A stretch of DNA of 64,000 bases from positions 2,688,392 through 2,752,391 of the forward strand of contig NZ_JH594596.1 of NCBI RefSeq assembly GCF_000243215.1, read 5' to 3'. Shown here one piece after another: positions 37,693 to 45,634 of this stretch. Origin of the DNA: Odoribacter laneus YIT 12061. Lineage in GTDB: Bacteria; Bacteroidota; Bacteroidia; Bacteroidales; Marinifilaceae. The stretch's first letter is position 1. Every line of letters starts with the position of its first letter. Made by a program: the position numbers and the translations under genes. The notes under the pieces were generated by a model that had not been told where the DNA came from, did no database searches, and saw only the letters and a list, made by a program, of their open reading frames with translations.

Positions 37693-38490
37693 ATGAGAAA
37701 ATTATTTGCACTAATAGCAGTTTTAGGAATGCTTACTATTGGAGCATCAACAATGCTAATGGCTCAGGAATCAACAGAACCTGAAACACAAACAGAAGAA
37801 ACAACCACTACTCCTCAGACCACAACATTGGATGAAGACGTTGTAGAAAGTACGTCAATGCATGCCGCTATCAAACAGAAATTCATCGAAGGTGGTGCTG
37901 GATTTATGGCTGCTGTTGTACTTTGTTTAATTTTCGGTTTGGCAGTTGCTATTGAGAGAGTTATTTATTTGAATCTTTCTGATACGAATACCAAGAAATT
38001 GGTGAACGGAGTAGAAGAAGCTTTGAATAACGGAGGTGTTGAAGCAGCTAAAGAATATTGCCGCAACGCTCGTGGACCGGTTGCCAGCATTTTCTATCAA
38101 GGATTGATGCGTTATGACCAGGGAGTAGACATGGTTGAAAAATCAGTTGTATCTTATGGATCTGTACAAATGGGTCTTTTGGAAAAAGGTCTTACATGGA
38201 TTTCATTATTTATCGCTATCGCCCCGATGTTAGGGTTCTTGGGAACAGTAATCGGTATGATCGAGGCCTTCGATAACATTCAGGCAGCAGGGGACATGAG
38301 TCCGGCTCTGGTTGCAGGAGGTATTAAAGTGGCTTTGATTACGACCGTTGGTGGTTTGATCGTAGCTATGATCCTCCAGGTATTCTTCAACTACTGTAAC
38401 TCAAAAATCGAAGGCATTGTAAACAACATGGAAGATGCTTCAGTTAGTTTGTTGGATATCTTAGTAAAATACAATCAAAAAAATAAATAA
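37693..38490 (+). CDS. exbB: MotA/TolQ/ExbB proton channel family protein
   Basis: 265 residues. An N-terminal signal-like helix and a Thr/Glu-rich linker (about 25-55) precede the three-TM ExbB/TolQ core: KFIEGGAGFMAAVVLCLIFG, the cytoplasmic loop, APMLGFLGTVIGMIEAFD and LITTVGGLIVAMILQVFFN. It forms an inner-membrane proton channel with ExbD to energise TonB-dependent uptake or other envelope work. Two ExbD genes lie downstream; no tonB gene is in the window. Confidence 0.93.
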   Translation: MRKLFALIAVLGMLTIGASTMLMAQESTEPETQTEETTTTPQTTTLDEDVVESTSMHAAIKQKFIEGGAGFMAAVVLCLIFGLAVAIERVIYLNLSDTNTKKLVNGVEEALNNGGVEAAKEYCRNARGPVASIFYQGLMRYDQGVDMVEKSVVSYGSVQMGLLEKGLTWISLFIAIAPMLGFLGTVIGMIEAFDNIQAAGDMSPALVAGGIKVALITTVGGLIVAMILQVFFNYCNSKIEGIVNNMEDASVSLLDILVKYNQKNK

Positions 38491-38496
38491 TCAACC

Positions 38497-38937
38497 ATGA
38501 CCGAGAAGATATTAAAAATTATCACTATTGTAATGTTCGCCATTACCCTTGTGATATTGGGTATGTTTATGTTCGGGGGAGAAGTACCCGATCAGCTCTA
38601 CTCAACACCAATACATACGGGAGCATTACTTAACTGGGCCTATATACTGTTTATTATTGCAATAATAGCAGCAATTATATTCCCTATCGTAAGGTTATTC
38701 ACCAGACCGAAACAAGCGATGAAGAGCTTTATAGGTTTGGTAGCCCTTGCAGTAGTTATACTCTTTGCTTATTTGCTGGCTGATGGTACTCCGATGCAAA
38801 TCGTAGGATACTCAGGCCCGGACAATGTTCCGTCACGTCTGATTTTCTCAGATACCATCATCTATACAATGTATTTCTTGTTCGCAGGAGCTATAATTGC
38901 TATTTTAGCAACTGAACTTCTGAGAAAATTCAGATAA
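38497..38937 (+). CDS. Four-TM hypothetical membrane protein within the exb operon
   Basis: 146 residues, not a recognised family. Hydrophobic segments at about 7-27, 45-65, 77-95 and 120-140. It begins 6 bases after exbB and is 37 bases ahead of the first exbD, so it is in the operon and may belong to the same energising complex. Its position between ExbB and ExbD is its main clue. Confidence 0.8.
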   Translation: MTEKILKIITIVMFAITLVILGMFMFGGEVPDQLYSTPIHTGALLNWAYILFIIAIIAAIIFPIVRLFTRPKQAMKSFIGLVALAVVILFAYLLADGTPMQIVGYSGPDNVPSRLIFSDTIIYTMYFLFAGAIIAILATELLRKFR

Positions 38938-38974
38938 TCATTTCCCCATAGGGAATTAGATAAAAACGAAAAAT

Positions 38975-39547
38975 ATGGCAAAAAAAACACCAGAAATTAA
39001 TGCTACTTCAACTGCCGATATTGCATTCTTGTTGCTTGTATTCTTCTTGGCTACAACGACGATGAATGTGGATTCCGGTATGTTCCGGAGATTACCGCCA
39101 TATCAGCCTGACAATACCGAAGCACCTAAAATTGCAAAAAGAAACATCTTGCAAATATTGGTAAACCGGAACAATCAGCTGGCTATCAACGGTGAATTAG
39201 CTGATGTTTCTACGCTAAAAGAGAGAACGGTTGAATTCATACTGAACCCGACAAACGACGAAAATTTACCGGAAAAAATAGTAAAAGATGTCGATTTGTT
39301 AGGAAATGTAGAAGTATCCAAAGGGATCGTTTCTCTGCAAAGTGATAAAGGAACATCCTATGAAATGTATATTGCTGTCCAAGATCAATTAGCAGCAGCA
39401 TACAATGACGTAAGAGACCGGAAAGCCGTGAGCAAATGGGGTAAAAAATATTCAGCTTTGACATCTGAACAACAGGATGCCATCAAAAACTGGGTGCCCA
39501 TGTCAATATCAGAAGCAGAACCTAAAAACATAGGAGGTAAAAAATAA
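38975..39547 (+). CDS. exbD: ExbD/TolR-family biopolymer transport protein (first copy)
   Basis: 190 residues. A short cytoplasmic N-terminus leads to one TM segment (TADIAFLLLVFFLATTTM) carrying the proton-path Asp, then a periplasmic domain longer than usual (about 150 residues). It overlaps the second exbD by 1 base. Confidence 0.9.
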   Translation: MAKKTPEINATSTADIAFLLLVFFLATTTMNVDSGMFRRLPPYQPDNTEAPKIAKRNILQILVNRNNQLAINGELADVSTLKERTVEFILNPTNDENLPEKIVKDVDLLGNVEVSKGIVSLQSDKGTSYEMYIAVQDQLAAAYNDVRDRKAVSKWGKKYSALTSEQQDAIKNWVPMSISEAEPKNIGGKK

Positions 39548-40020
39548 TGGCAAAATTTAAAAAAGACGGCAAAAAAGAAACGCCGGCAATTTCAACAGCG
39601 TCATTACCTGATATTGTGTTCATGTTGTTGTTCTTCTTTATGGTTAGTACGACCATGCGTGAAGTAACACTTATGATTCAGAATAATCTGCCTCAGGCAA
39701 CACAAATTGCTAAACTGGAAAAGAAATCGTTGGTAAGTAATATTTATGTAGGAAAACCGACATTACAATACCAGAAAGCATACGGTACGGAACCCCGTAT
39801 CCAACTGAATGATAAATTCGCAACACTGGAAGACGTAGGCGCCTTCGTAGCTGCTGAACGGGAAGCCCGGAAAGAGGAAGACCGGAACAGCATTACCAAT
39901 AACCTAAAAATCCAGTCTGAGACCACGATGGGTATTGTCACTGATATCAAACAAGAATTACGTAAAGCTAATTCTTTGAGAATCAACTATGGTGCTAGAC
40001 AAAAGGTCACCAAGCACTAA
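39547..40020 (+). CDS. exbD: ExbD/TolR-family biopolymer transport protein (second copy)
   Basis: 157 residues with a single TM (LPDIVFMLLFFFMVSTTM) including the conserved Asp, then a basic periplasmic domain. The overlapping TAATG junction couples it to the first exbD. Paired, diverged ExbD proteins are common in Bacteroidetes and may form a heteromer. An intrinsic terminator follows. Confidence 0.9.
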   Translation: MAKFKKDGKKETPAISTASLPDIVFMLLFFFMVSTTMREVTLMIQNNLPQATQIAKLEKKSLVSNIYVGKPTLQYQKAYGTEPRIQLNDKFATLEDVGAFVAAEREARKEEDRNSITNNLKIQSETTMGIVTDIKQELRKANSLRINYGARQKVTKH

Positions 40021-40025
40021 TAACT

Positions 40026-40056
40026 AAAAAAAAGGGGATCTAAAATCCCCTTTTTT
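40026..40056 (+). terminator. Terminator of the exbB-exbD operon
   Basis: AAAAGGGGAT/ATCCCCTTTT with a 5-base loop, then a T-run. The -7 box for tRNA-Arg begins 14 bases later. Confidence 0.88.
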
Positions 40057-40069
40057 CTTGCAAAATTAT

Positions 40070-40077
40070 TATTTTTG
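40070..40077 (+). promoter_or_regulatory. -7 box of tRNA-Arg
   Basis: TATTTTTG matches TAnnTTTG, 12 bases before the tRNA. No clear -33 TTG at the ideal distance. Confidence 0.5.
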
Positions 40078-40088
40078 CAAACGCAATT

Positions 40089-40160
40089 GGTTCCGTAGTT
40101 CAATGGATAGAATGAAGGATTCCGGTTCCTTTGATTGGGGTTCGAGTCCCCACGGGATCA
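40089..40160 (+). tRNA. tRNA-Arg (anticodon CCG)
   Basis: A 72-base cloverleaf: acceptor GGTTCCG/CGGGATC with two G-U pairs, anticodon stem AAGGA/TCCTT, loop TTCCGGT with anticodon CCG, T-arm GGGGTTCGAGTCCCC. The 3' CCA is not encoded. Its 3' end is imperfectly repeated 510 bases downstream. Confidence 0.94.
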
Positions 40161-40170
40161 CAGAGCCAAA
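40150..40170 (+). repeat. Direct repeat, left copy (tRNA-Arg 3' end; att-like)
   Basis: CCACGGGATCACAGAGCC spans the tRNA 3' end and continues past it. It matches CCACAGGATCACAGAACC at 40659-40676 at 16 of 18 positions. Flanking repeats of a tRNA end are the usual trace of integrase-mediated insertion. Confidence 0.55.
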
Positions 40171-40219
40171 AACCCAAAACGCTTAAATCAGTGTTTTGGG
40201 TTTTCTTTTTATGTTTTGT

Positions 40220-40246
40220 AATTCCTGCGACTTTGTCGCAGGAATT
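40220..40246. repeat. Perfect inverted repeat
   Basis: AATTCCTGCGAC / GTCGCAGGAATT around TTT, 12 bp stem, inside the 3' end of the DUF1016 fragment. Confidence 0.8.
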
Positions 40247-40276
40247 GATAAGACGGTTGAGGATAATTGTAGATTG

Positions 40277-40303
40277 AATTCGTCCGACAGTGTCGGACGA
40301 ATT
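40277..40303. repeat. Perfect inverted repeat
   Basis: AATTCGTCCGACA / TGTCGGACGAATT around a single base, 13 bp arms. Both palindromes in this remnant begin with AATTC and end with GAATT. Confidence 0.8.
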
Positions 40304-40658
40304 GTATTTAACTGATTTACAATCATATCCTTTATTTGCGGATAGATTATATAAAATTGACGGGATAATTTAAAAAGAGTTTCGGTAAGCCCGCGGGTGT
40401 TTACTTGTTTTTCGAGTGTTTTCAGGAGATTGGTCCCGTATTGGGCACGGTCTTCCCCTCGCTGCTCAAATTCGATGATGTAGAAACCTATGAGCCAGTT
40501 GCGAAGAGTGAGGTTTCGGTTGATAGCTTTGAGTGCACTGGACTGCAATGCAATGTGGGTCTGACAAATAGCGGAGGAAAGGTCAGGTAATTTCATGATG
40601 TAGTGAATTTTGTTACAAATATACGCTTTTTATAAGTCACCTGACAATTTTATATACT

Positions 40659-40680
40659 CCACAGGATCACAGAACCCAAA
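40659..40680 (+). repeat. Direct repeat, right copy (att-like)
   Basis: CCACAGGATCACAGAACCCAAA repeats the tRNA-Arg 3' end with two mismatches in the first 18 bases. It bounds the DUF1016 remnant on the right. Confidence 0.55.
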
Positions 40681-40706
40681 CAGAAAGTCTGTATTGGAGT
40701 TTATTT

Positions 40707-40737
40707 TTACACATTAGGGACGTGCCCTAATGTGTAA
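40707..40737 (+). terminator. Strong inverted repeat upstream of the hybrid kinase
   Basis: TTACACATTAGGG / CCCTAATGTGTAA, 13 bp perfect arms, 5-base loop, followed by TTTTTAT. It lies 36 bases before the kinase ATG. It can end transcription from the tRNA side, attenuate the kinase gene, or act as an operator. Confidence 0.6.
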
Positions 40738-40772
40738 TTTTTATACTATATTCGCAGAAAGAAAAGAAAAAG

Positions 40773-43292
40773 ATGAAAAAACCGTCCCGTCATACGAAAC
40801 TAAAAGTAGTGAGTGGTTACATTTTACTTTTTATTCTGACAATTGCAGCCATTACTTTTATATACAAACAGATATCCCGTTTTACGGACAACGATCAGCT
40901 GGTCAGTACAGCCAATCAAAAACTGTTTATCATCGGCAATACCATTACGGGTCTTTACGAAGCAGAATCCTTAAGTAGTTCCTTTATACAAACCGGTTCT
41001 CCCAGTTCCTTCCGGAAATACATTCAGATTATAAAACAAGTAGAGCTAAACATCGATTCTTTAAAAAACATGACCGACCAACCGGAACAAATTGCCCGTA
41101 TCGACACTATACATACCTTGCTCAATAGTAAAATTAAAAACCTCAAAGAACTGATCCGGGCTAAAAAGTCTCAAAACCCGGAAGATTATTACAATCAGGC
41201 CATAGCTTTAATCGAATCGAACCGGGATACCTCACCAGATATTCCTCAAATTCAGAAACGGGTCATCACCACAAGAGACAGTTCCTATATCAAAAGCACA
41301 AAAAAGAAAAAAGGTTTTTTAGGTATCTTTTCTTCCCGCCAGCCAGATTCCTCTTTACAAATTACGGTTACAAACCAAGAAGTATGGGATACACTCTATC
41401 AGCCAACCCCTGCAACAAACGCTGACAGTATCATGAATATATTGAAATCGGCCTGGGAAAACTTTCAAGCAGAAACCGAAAACCTAAACCGGCAAATTAC
41501 CCAGAAAGAATACAATATCGTGCTCCAAAGCGTCAGGATCACGGAACAACTAAAAAAAGTTTTATACGACTATGAAAACGAGGAAATCAACACCTCCATC
41601 AGTCGTATGAAACAGCGGGAAGAAGTCATGAATTCTGCGGCTGCCATGATTGCCAAAATTGCCATTATCGCCGTTTTATTCATAGCCTTTTTCTGTACAC
41701 TCATTTTAAAAGATATCACACGTAATCAACGCTACCGACAAGAATTAGAAAAAGCGAAAACTTATACGGATCAATTACTAAAAAGTCGGGAACAACTCAT
41801 GCTATCGGTAACTCACGATATTAAATCCCCTCTGAGTTCTGTTCTAGGTTATATCGAACTATTGAATACAACCCATACCGATGAACGGCAACGCTATTTT
41901 TTGAAAAACATGCAAAGTTCTTCCGAGCACATACAAAAACTGGTAATGAACCTACTGGATTTTTCAAAATTAGAAAACAACAAAGTAAAACCGGAAAATG
42001 TCAGTTTTAATCCAGCCCGTCTATTTCAGGAAATAAATGACAGTTTTATCCCTTTGGCGAAAACCAAAAACCTGGTACTTAATTTCCATATCGATGATAA
42101 ACTAGATAAAGAATATACAGGAGATGCCCTCCGAATACGTCAGATCATTGTCAATCTGATGTCCAATGCAATCAAATATACAGAAAAAGGAAGTGTAGCC
42201 CTCATTGTCACGACAAATATACCTGGTGATAAACTGATTATCCAAGTAAAAGACACCGGTCCGGGGCTCTCGAAAGAAGAACAAACCTTGATTTTTCAGG
42301 AATTTACCCGTTTAACTTCTTCTGTACCTGCAGAAGGAACGGGACTAGGATTAACAATTACTCAAAAACTCGTCCACCTATTAAAGGGACAGATTTTGTT
42401 GGACAGCAAACCTGGCAAAGGAAGTTGTTTCACCATCGAATTACCGTTAAAAAAGTCTGCAGCCCATCCTTCTACCTCAGAAGCAGATACTCCTTCTCCT
42501 TCAGTCCCAGCGAAAACAGCCGACCTCTCCCGGTTAAAGATATTATTGGTAGACGACGATCCGCTTCAGTTGGAAATGGCAGCTGGCTTATTGAAAAATC
42601 AAGGAATCCAGTCTTTCATTACGACCCATCCTCAAGAAATCATAAATAAGCTACAGACCGAACATTATGACCTGGTATTTTCAGATATACAAATGCCGGA
42701 AATGAATGGATTCGAGCTTGTAAAACAAATCCGGAAGCAATATCCATCCTTGCCGGTGGTAGCCTTATCTGCTGATTCCGATAAAAAAGAAGAAGACTAC
42801 TTGCAAGCCGGTTTTACAACCTATCTGAGTAAACCTTTCAGTTCCCGTCAACTCATGCAATTGATTCTCCGTCTAACCGGCCAGGAATCATCTACTTTAA
42901 ACCTTTCCTCTTCTCCGGAAGAAAAAAATCTTCTCGACGAAGAAAACCGGGGCTATACGCTGAAAAATATTCTCCAATTCACAGACAATGATCCGAAAGC
43001 CTTACAAAAAATATTAATATCATTCACGAGCAGTACCCAAGAACATATCGAATTACTAAAAAAATACTTACAAGAAAAACAATGGAAAGCAATTGGGCTT
43101 CTAGCTCATAAAATGTTGCCATTATTTCGCCAACTGGAAGTAAAAGAAGTCATCACCTCTTTACAACAATTAGAGCATTCCGATAAAAATCCGTTATCAG
43201 AAAAACAGAGCGAAGAGAGGGTCCGCCAAGTTATTGATCTCTCAGAGAAATTAATACGAACCTTGCAGAATCAAATGGACAACAACCTATAG
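40773..43292 (+). CDS. Hybrid sensor histidine kinase with receiver and Hpt domains
   Basis: 839 residues. TM1 is at about 11-30, a periplasmic/coiled region of about 260 residues follows, TM2 is at about 293-313. HisKA: SVTHDIKSPLSSVLGYIELL with phosphoacceptor His near 348; HATPase: NLMSNAIKYT, VKDTGPGLS and GTGLGLTITQKL. The receiver (about 585-700) has LLVDDDPLQ and Asp in FSDIQMPEMNG near 637. The C-terminal Hpt helix LLAHKMLPLFRQL has the second phospho-His near 779. It is an internal phosphorelay, so a separate response regulator is expected; the sigma-54 regulator two genes downstream fits. Signal unknown. Confidence 0.9.
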   Translation: MKKPSRHTKLKVVSGYILLFILTIAAITFIYKQISRFTDNDQLVSTANQKLFIIGNTITGLYEAESLSSSFIQTGSPSSFRKYIQIIKQVELNIDSLKNMTDQPEQIARIDTIHTLLNSKIKNLKELIRAKKSQNPEDYYNQAIALIESNRDTSPDIPQIQKRVITTRDSSYIKSTKKKKGFLGIFSSRQPDSSLQITVTNQEVWDTLYQPTPATNADSIMNILKSAWENFQAETENLNRQITQKEYNIVLQSVRITEQLKKVLYDYENEEINTSISRMKQREEVMNSAAAMIAKIAIIAVLFIAFFCTLILKDITRNQRYRQELEKAKTYTDQLLKSREQLMLSVTHDIKSPLSSVLGYIELLNTTHTDERQRYFLKNMQSSSEHIQKLVMNLLDFSKLENNKVKPENVSFNPARLFQEINDSFIPLAKTKNLVLNFHIDDKLDKEYTGDALRIRQIIVNLMSNAIKYTEKGSVALIVTTNIPGDKLIIQVKDTGPGLSKEEQTLIFQEFTRLTSSVPAEGTGLGLTITQKLVHLLKGQILLDSKPGKGSCFTIELPLKKSAAHPSTSEADTPSPSVPAKTADLSRLKILLVDDDPLQLEMAAGLLKNQGIQSFITTHPQEIINKLQTEHYDLVFSDIQMPEMNGFELVKQIRKQYPSLPVVALSADSDKKEEDYLQAGFTTYLSKPFSSRQLMQLILRLTGQESSTLNLSSSPEEKNLLDEENRGYTLKNILQFTDNDPKALQKILISFTSSTQEHIELLKKYLQEKQWKAIGLLAHKMLPLFRQLEVKEVITSLQQLEHSDKNPLSEKQSEERVRQVIDLSEKLIRTLQNQMDNNL

Positions 43293-43563
43293 GCTAAAAG
43301 TTCACAAGACATAAGCGTCCTCTCCCTTTTTCGGATAAAAATTGTAAAGGCTAAGTAATTAAAATTTTTGATACTTGTCTTAAACCAGAGACAAAGGTTT
43401 ACCACATAGCGAGTGGGAAGAGAAATCTGAAACAAACAAGAAATACTTTTCGATCTTTACAGTCGGACTGTTCTTTACTTTTAAGCCTTGAACATTTGCA
43501 TACTCAAACATTTCTGAATTTCCGGATTTTTTCTATTTTTGTATAACTCAAACAGATAGAGAA

Positions 43564-45567
43564 ATGAAATATATTCTGATCATTTTTTGGTGTAGTATTG
43601 TGTGTCAGAGTTGGGGGCGAGAGGTTATTTCCCTGAATCGTTCCTGGAAATTCACTCCAGGCTATGAAACGGCTAAAAATACTTATACGGAAGTAAACCT
43701 TCCGCACACCTGGAATCAGGACGCTTTAGCGGCCAAAGTCAATTATGAACGGGGACTTGGAAATTATGAAAAGGACATCGATATACCAGCCGCCTGGCAA
43801 GGGAAGCGCCTTTATTTACGTTTCAAAGGAGCCAATACAATAACAAATGTATTTATAAACAGCAAACATGCAGGAGAACACCGGGGAGGTTATACAGCTT
43901 TCGCAATGGATATAACGCCTTATATTCATTGGGGAACAAAGAACAACATTTGGGTAAGGGTCAATAATTCTCCTCAGCTAGATATTATGCCACTGCTAGG
44001 AGATTTTAATATGTATGGGGGTATCTATCGCGATGTAGAACTCATTATTACCGATCCCTTTCATATCAGTCTTTCTGATTACGGTTCTTATGGCCTATAT
44101 TTTACACAGACGGATGTCTCCCGGGAAAAAGCCAGAATATTGGCAAAAATTCTAGTAAAGGGTGAAACAGGCTGTTCCTCAGTGATCCGTGTAAAAATAG
44201 AAGATCCACAAGGCAAAAACATCGTCAGTGCAGAACAAGAAATCACTTTTGATGAACAGGGAGAAGCCGTAGGAGAACTTATATTAAATATCTCCAAACC
44301 GCATCTTTGGAACGGGCGTAAAGACCCTTTTCTATACAAAACAATTACCGAGCTCCTTCGCAAAGGACAAATTACGGACCGGGTAGAGGAAAAAATCGGC
44401 ATCCGGTATTTCCGGGTAGATCCCGATAAAGGTTTCTTTCTAAACGATGAACCTTTACAACTCAGAGGAGTATGCCGTCATCAGGACCGGGCAGAAATCG
44501 GAAACGCCCTTTTCCCCTCCCATCATCGGGAAGATATGGAAATCATGAAAGAAATGGGGGTAAATGCTATCAGATTAGCCCACTATCCTCAAGACCGTTA
44601 TGTATACGACCTCTGTGATGAATACGGATTCATTGTATGGGCAGAAATTCCCTTCGTAGGTCCAGGAGGCTATCGGGACAAAGGTTTTGTCGACCAGCTG
44701 TCTTTTCGGGAAAATGGTAAAATCCAGCTGAAAGAACTGATTCGCCAGAATTACAATCATCCTTCCATTTGCTTCTGGGGATTATTCAATGAACTAAAAC
44801 AAAGCGGAGACGATCCGCTGAATTATGTGGAAGAACTAAATACTTTAGCTCATGAGGAAGACCCCTACCGCCTCACAACGGCAGCCAGTAATCAAAACGG
44901 AGCCTTGAACGAAGTGACCGACCTGATTGCCTGGAATCAATATTATGGTTGGTATGGCGGAGAACCTGCAGGAATAGGTAAATGGGCTGATGCAGTACAT
45001 AAAAAATATCCGGAAAAACCTGTTGGGATCAGCGAATACGGAGCCGGAGCCAGTATCCTCCACCAACAGGAAGAACTAAAAAAACCGGTAGCAAACAGCT
45101 ACTGGCACCCGGAAAACTGGCAGGCTTTCTTCCACGAAGAGCACTGGAAAGCAATAGACCAACGGCCTTATTTATGGGGTACCTTTGTATGGAATATGTT
45201 TGATTTTGGCGCGGCTCATCGCCAAGAAGGTGAAATGGCCGGAAAAAATGATAAAGGTTTAGTAACTTTCGACCGGAAAATAAAAAAAGATGCTTTTTAT
45301 TTTTATAAAGCCAACTGGAATTTAGAGGAACCTTTCGTATACATAACAGGAAAGCGATTTGAAAAAAGATCCGAAATGTCCCAGCAAATAAAAATCTATT
45401 CCAACCAGCCGGAAGTAGAATTAATATTAAACGGGAAATCTCTAGGGGTCAAAAAAGGAGTTTACGGCATTTTCACCTGGACGGAAATCCAATGGAAAAA
45501 AGGAGAAAATATCCTGACAGCCCGTTCGAAAAACGGTATAACAGATGAGGTAAAAATTCTTTTTTAG
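43564..45567 (+). CDS. Glycoside hydrolase family 2 protein (beta-galactosidase-like)
   Basis: 667 residues with a signal peptide (cleavage near WGRE), so it should be exported to the periplasm. The order is GH2: sugar-binding jelly roll (about 20-165), Ig-like domain (about 170-280), TIM barrel (about 285-565). The acid/base Glu is in GLFNELKQ and the nucleophile Glu in GISEYGAGAS. RGVCRHQDRAEIG and ETQ-like DEYGFIVWAEIPF are typical. The exact glycosidic substrate is not readable. It separates the hybrid kinase from its likely partner regulator. No SusC/SusD genes are nearby. Confidence 0.88.
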   Translation: MKYILIIFWCSIVCQSWGREVISLNRSWKFTPGYETAKNTYTEVNLPHTWNQDALAAKVNYERGLGNYEKDIDIPAAWQGKRLYLRFKGANTITNVFINSKHAGEHRGGYTAFAMDITPYIHWGTKNNIWVRVNNSPQLDIMPLLGDFNMYGGIYRDVELIITDPFHISLSDYGSYGLYFTQTDVSREKARILAKILVKGETGCSSVIRVKIEDPQGKNIVSAEQEITFDEQGEAVGELILNISKPHLWNGRKDPFLYKTITELLRKGQITDRVEEKIGIRYFRVDPDKGFFLNDEPLQLRGVCRHQDRAEIGNALFPSHHREDMEIMKEMGVNAIRLAHYPQDRYVYDLCDEYGFIVWAEIPFVGPGGYRDKGFVDQLSFRENGKIQLKELIRQNYNHPSICFWGLFNELKQSGDDPLNYVEELNTLAHEEDPYRLTTAASNQNGALNEVTDLIAWNQYYGWYGGEPAGIGKWADAVHKKYPEKPVGISEYGAGASILHQQEELKKPVANSYWHPENWQAFFHEEHWKAIDQRPYLWGTFVWNMFDFGAAHRQEGEMAGKNDKGLVTFDRKIKKDAFYFYKANWNLEEPFVYITGKRFEKRSEMSQQIKIYSNQPEVELILNGKSLGVKKGVYGIFTWTEIQWKKGENILTARSKNGITDEVKILF

Positions 45568-45634
45568 AAATATAATCCTCACTTATCATCCGCACTTACG
45601 AACAATTTTTTAAATTTATAGCAAAAGAGGAGAT

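Larger units (their letters stand above)
40183..40596 (-). pseudogene. Truncated DUF1016 (YhcG-type) N-terminal domain
   Basis: 137 residues. NLTLRNWLIGFYIIEFEQ, RAQYGTNLLKTLEKQ and LFKLSRQFYIIYPQI match the DUF1016 N-terminal domain of PDDEXK nucleases such as YhcG (usual length about 340-380). The PDDEXK nuclease domain is entirely absent. The frame instead runs through two long palindromes into about 18 unrelated residues ending close to the tRNA. It could still make a short DNA-binding-type protein, but a decayed fragment is more likely. Confidence 0.7.
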
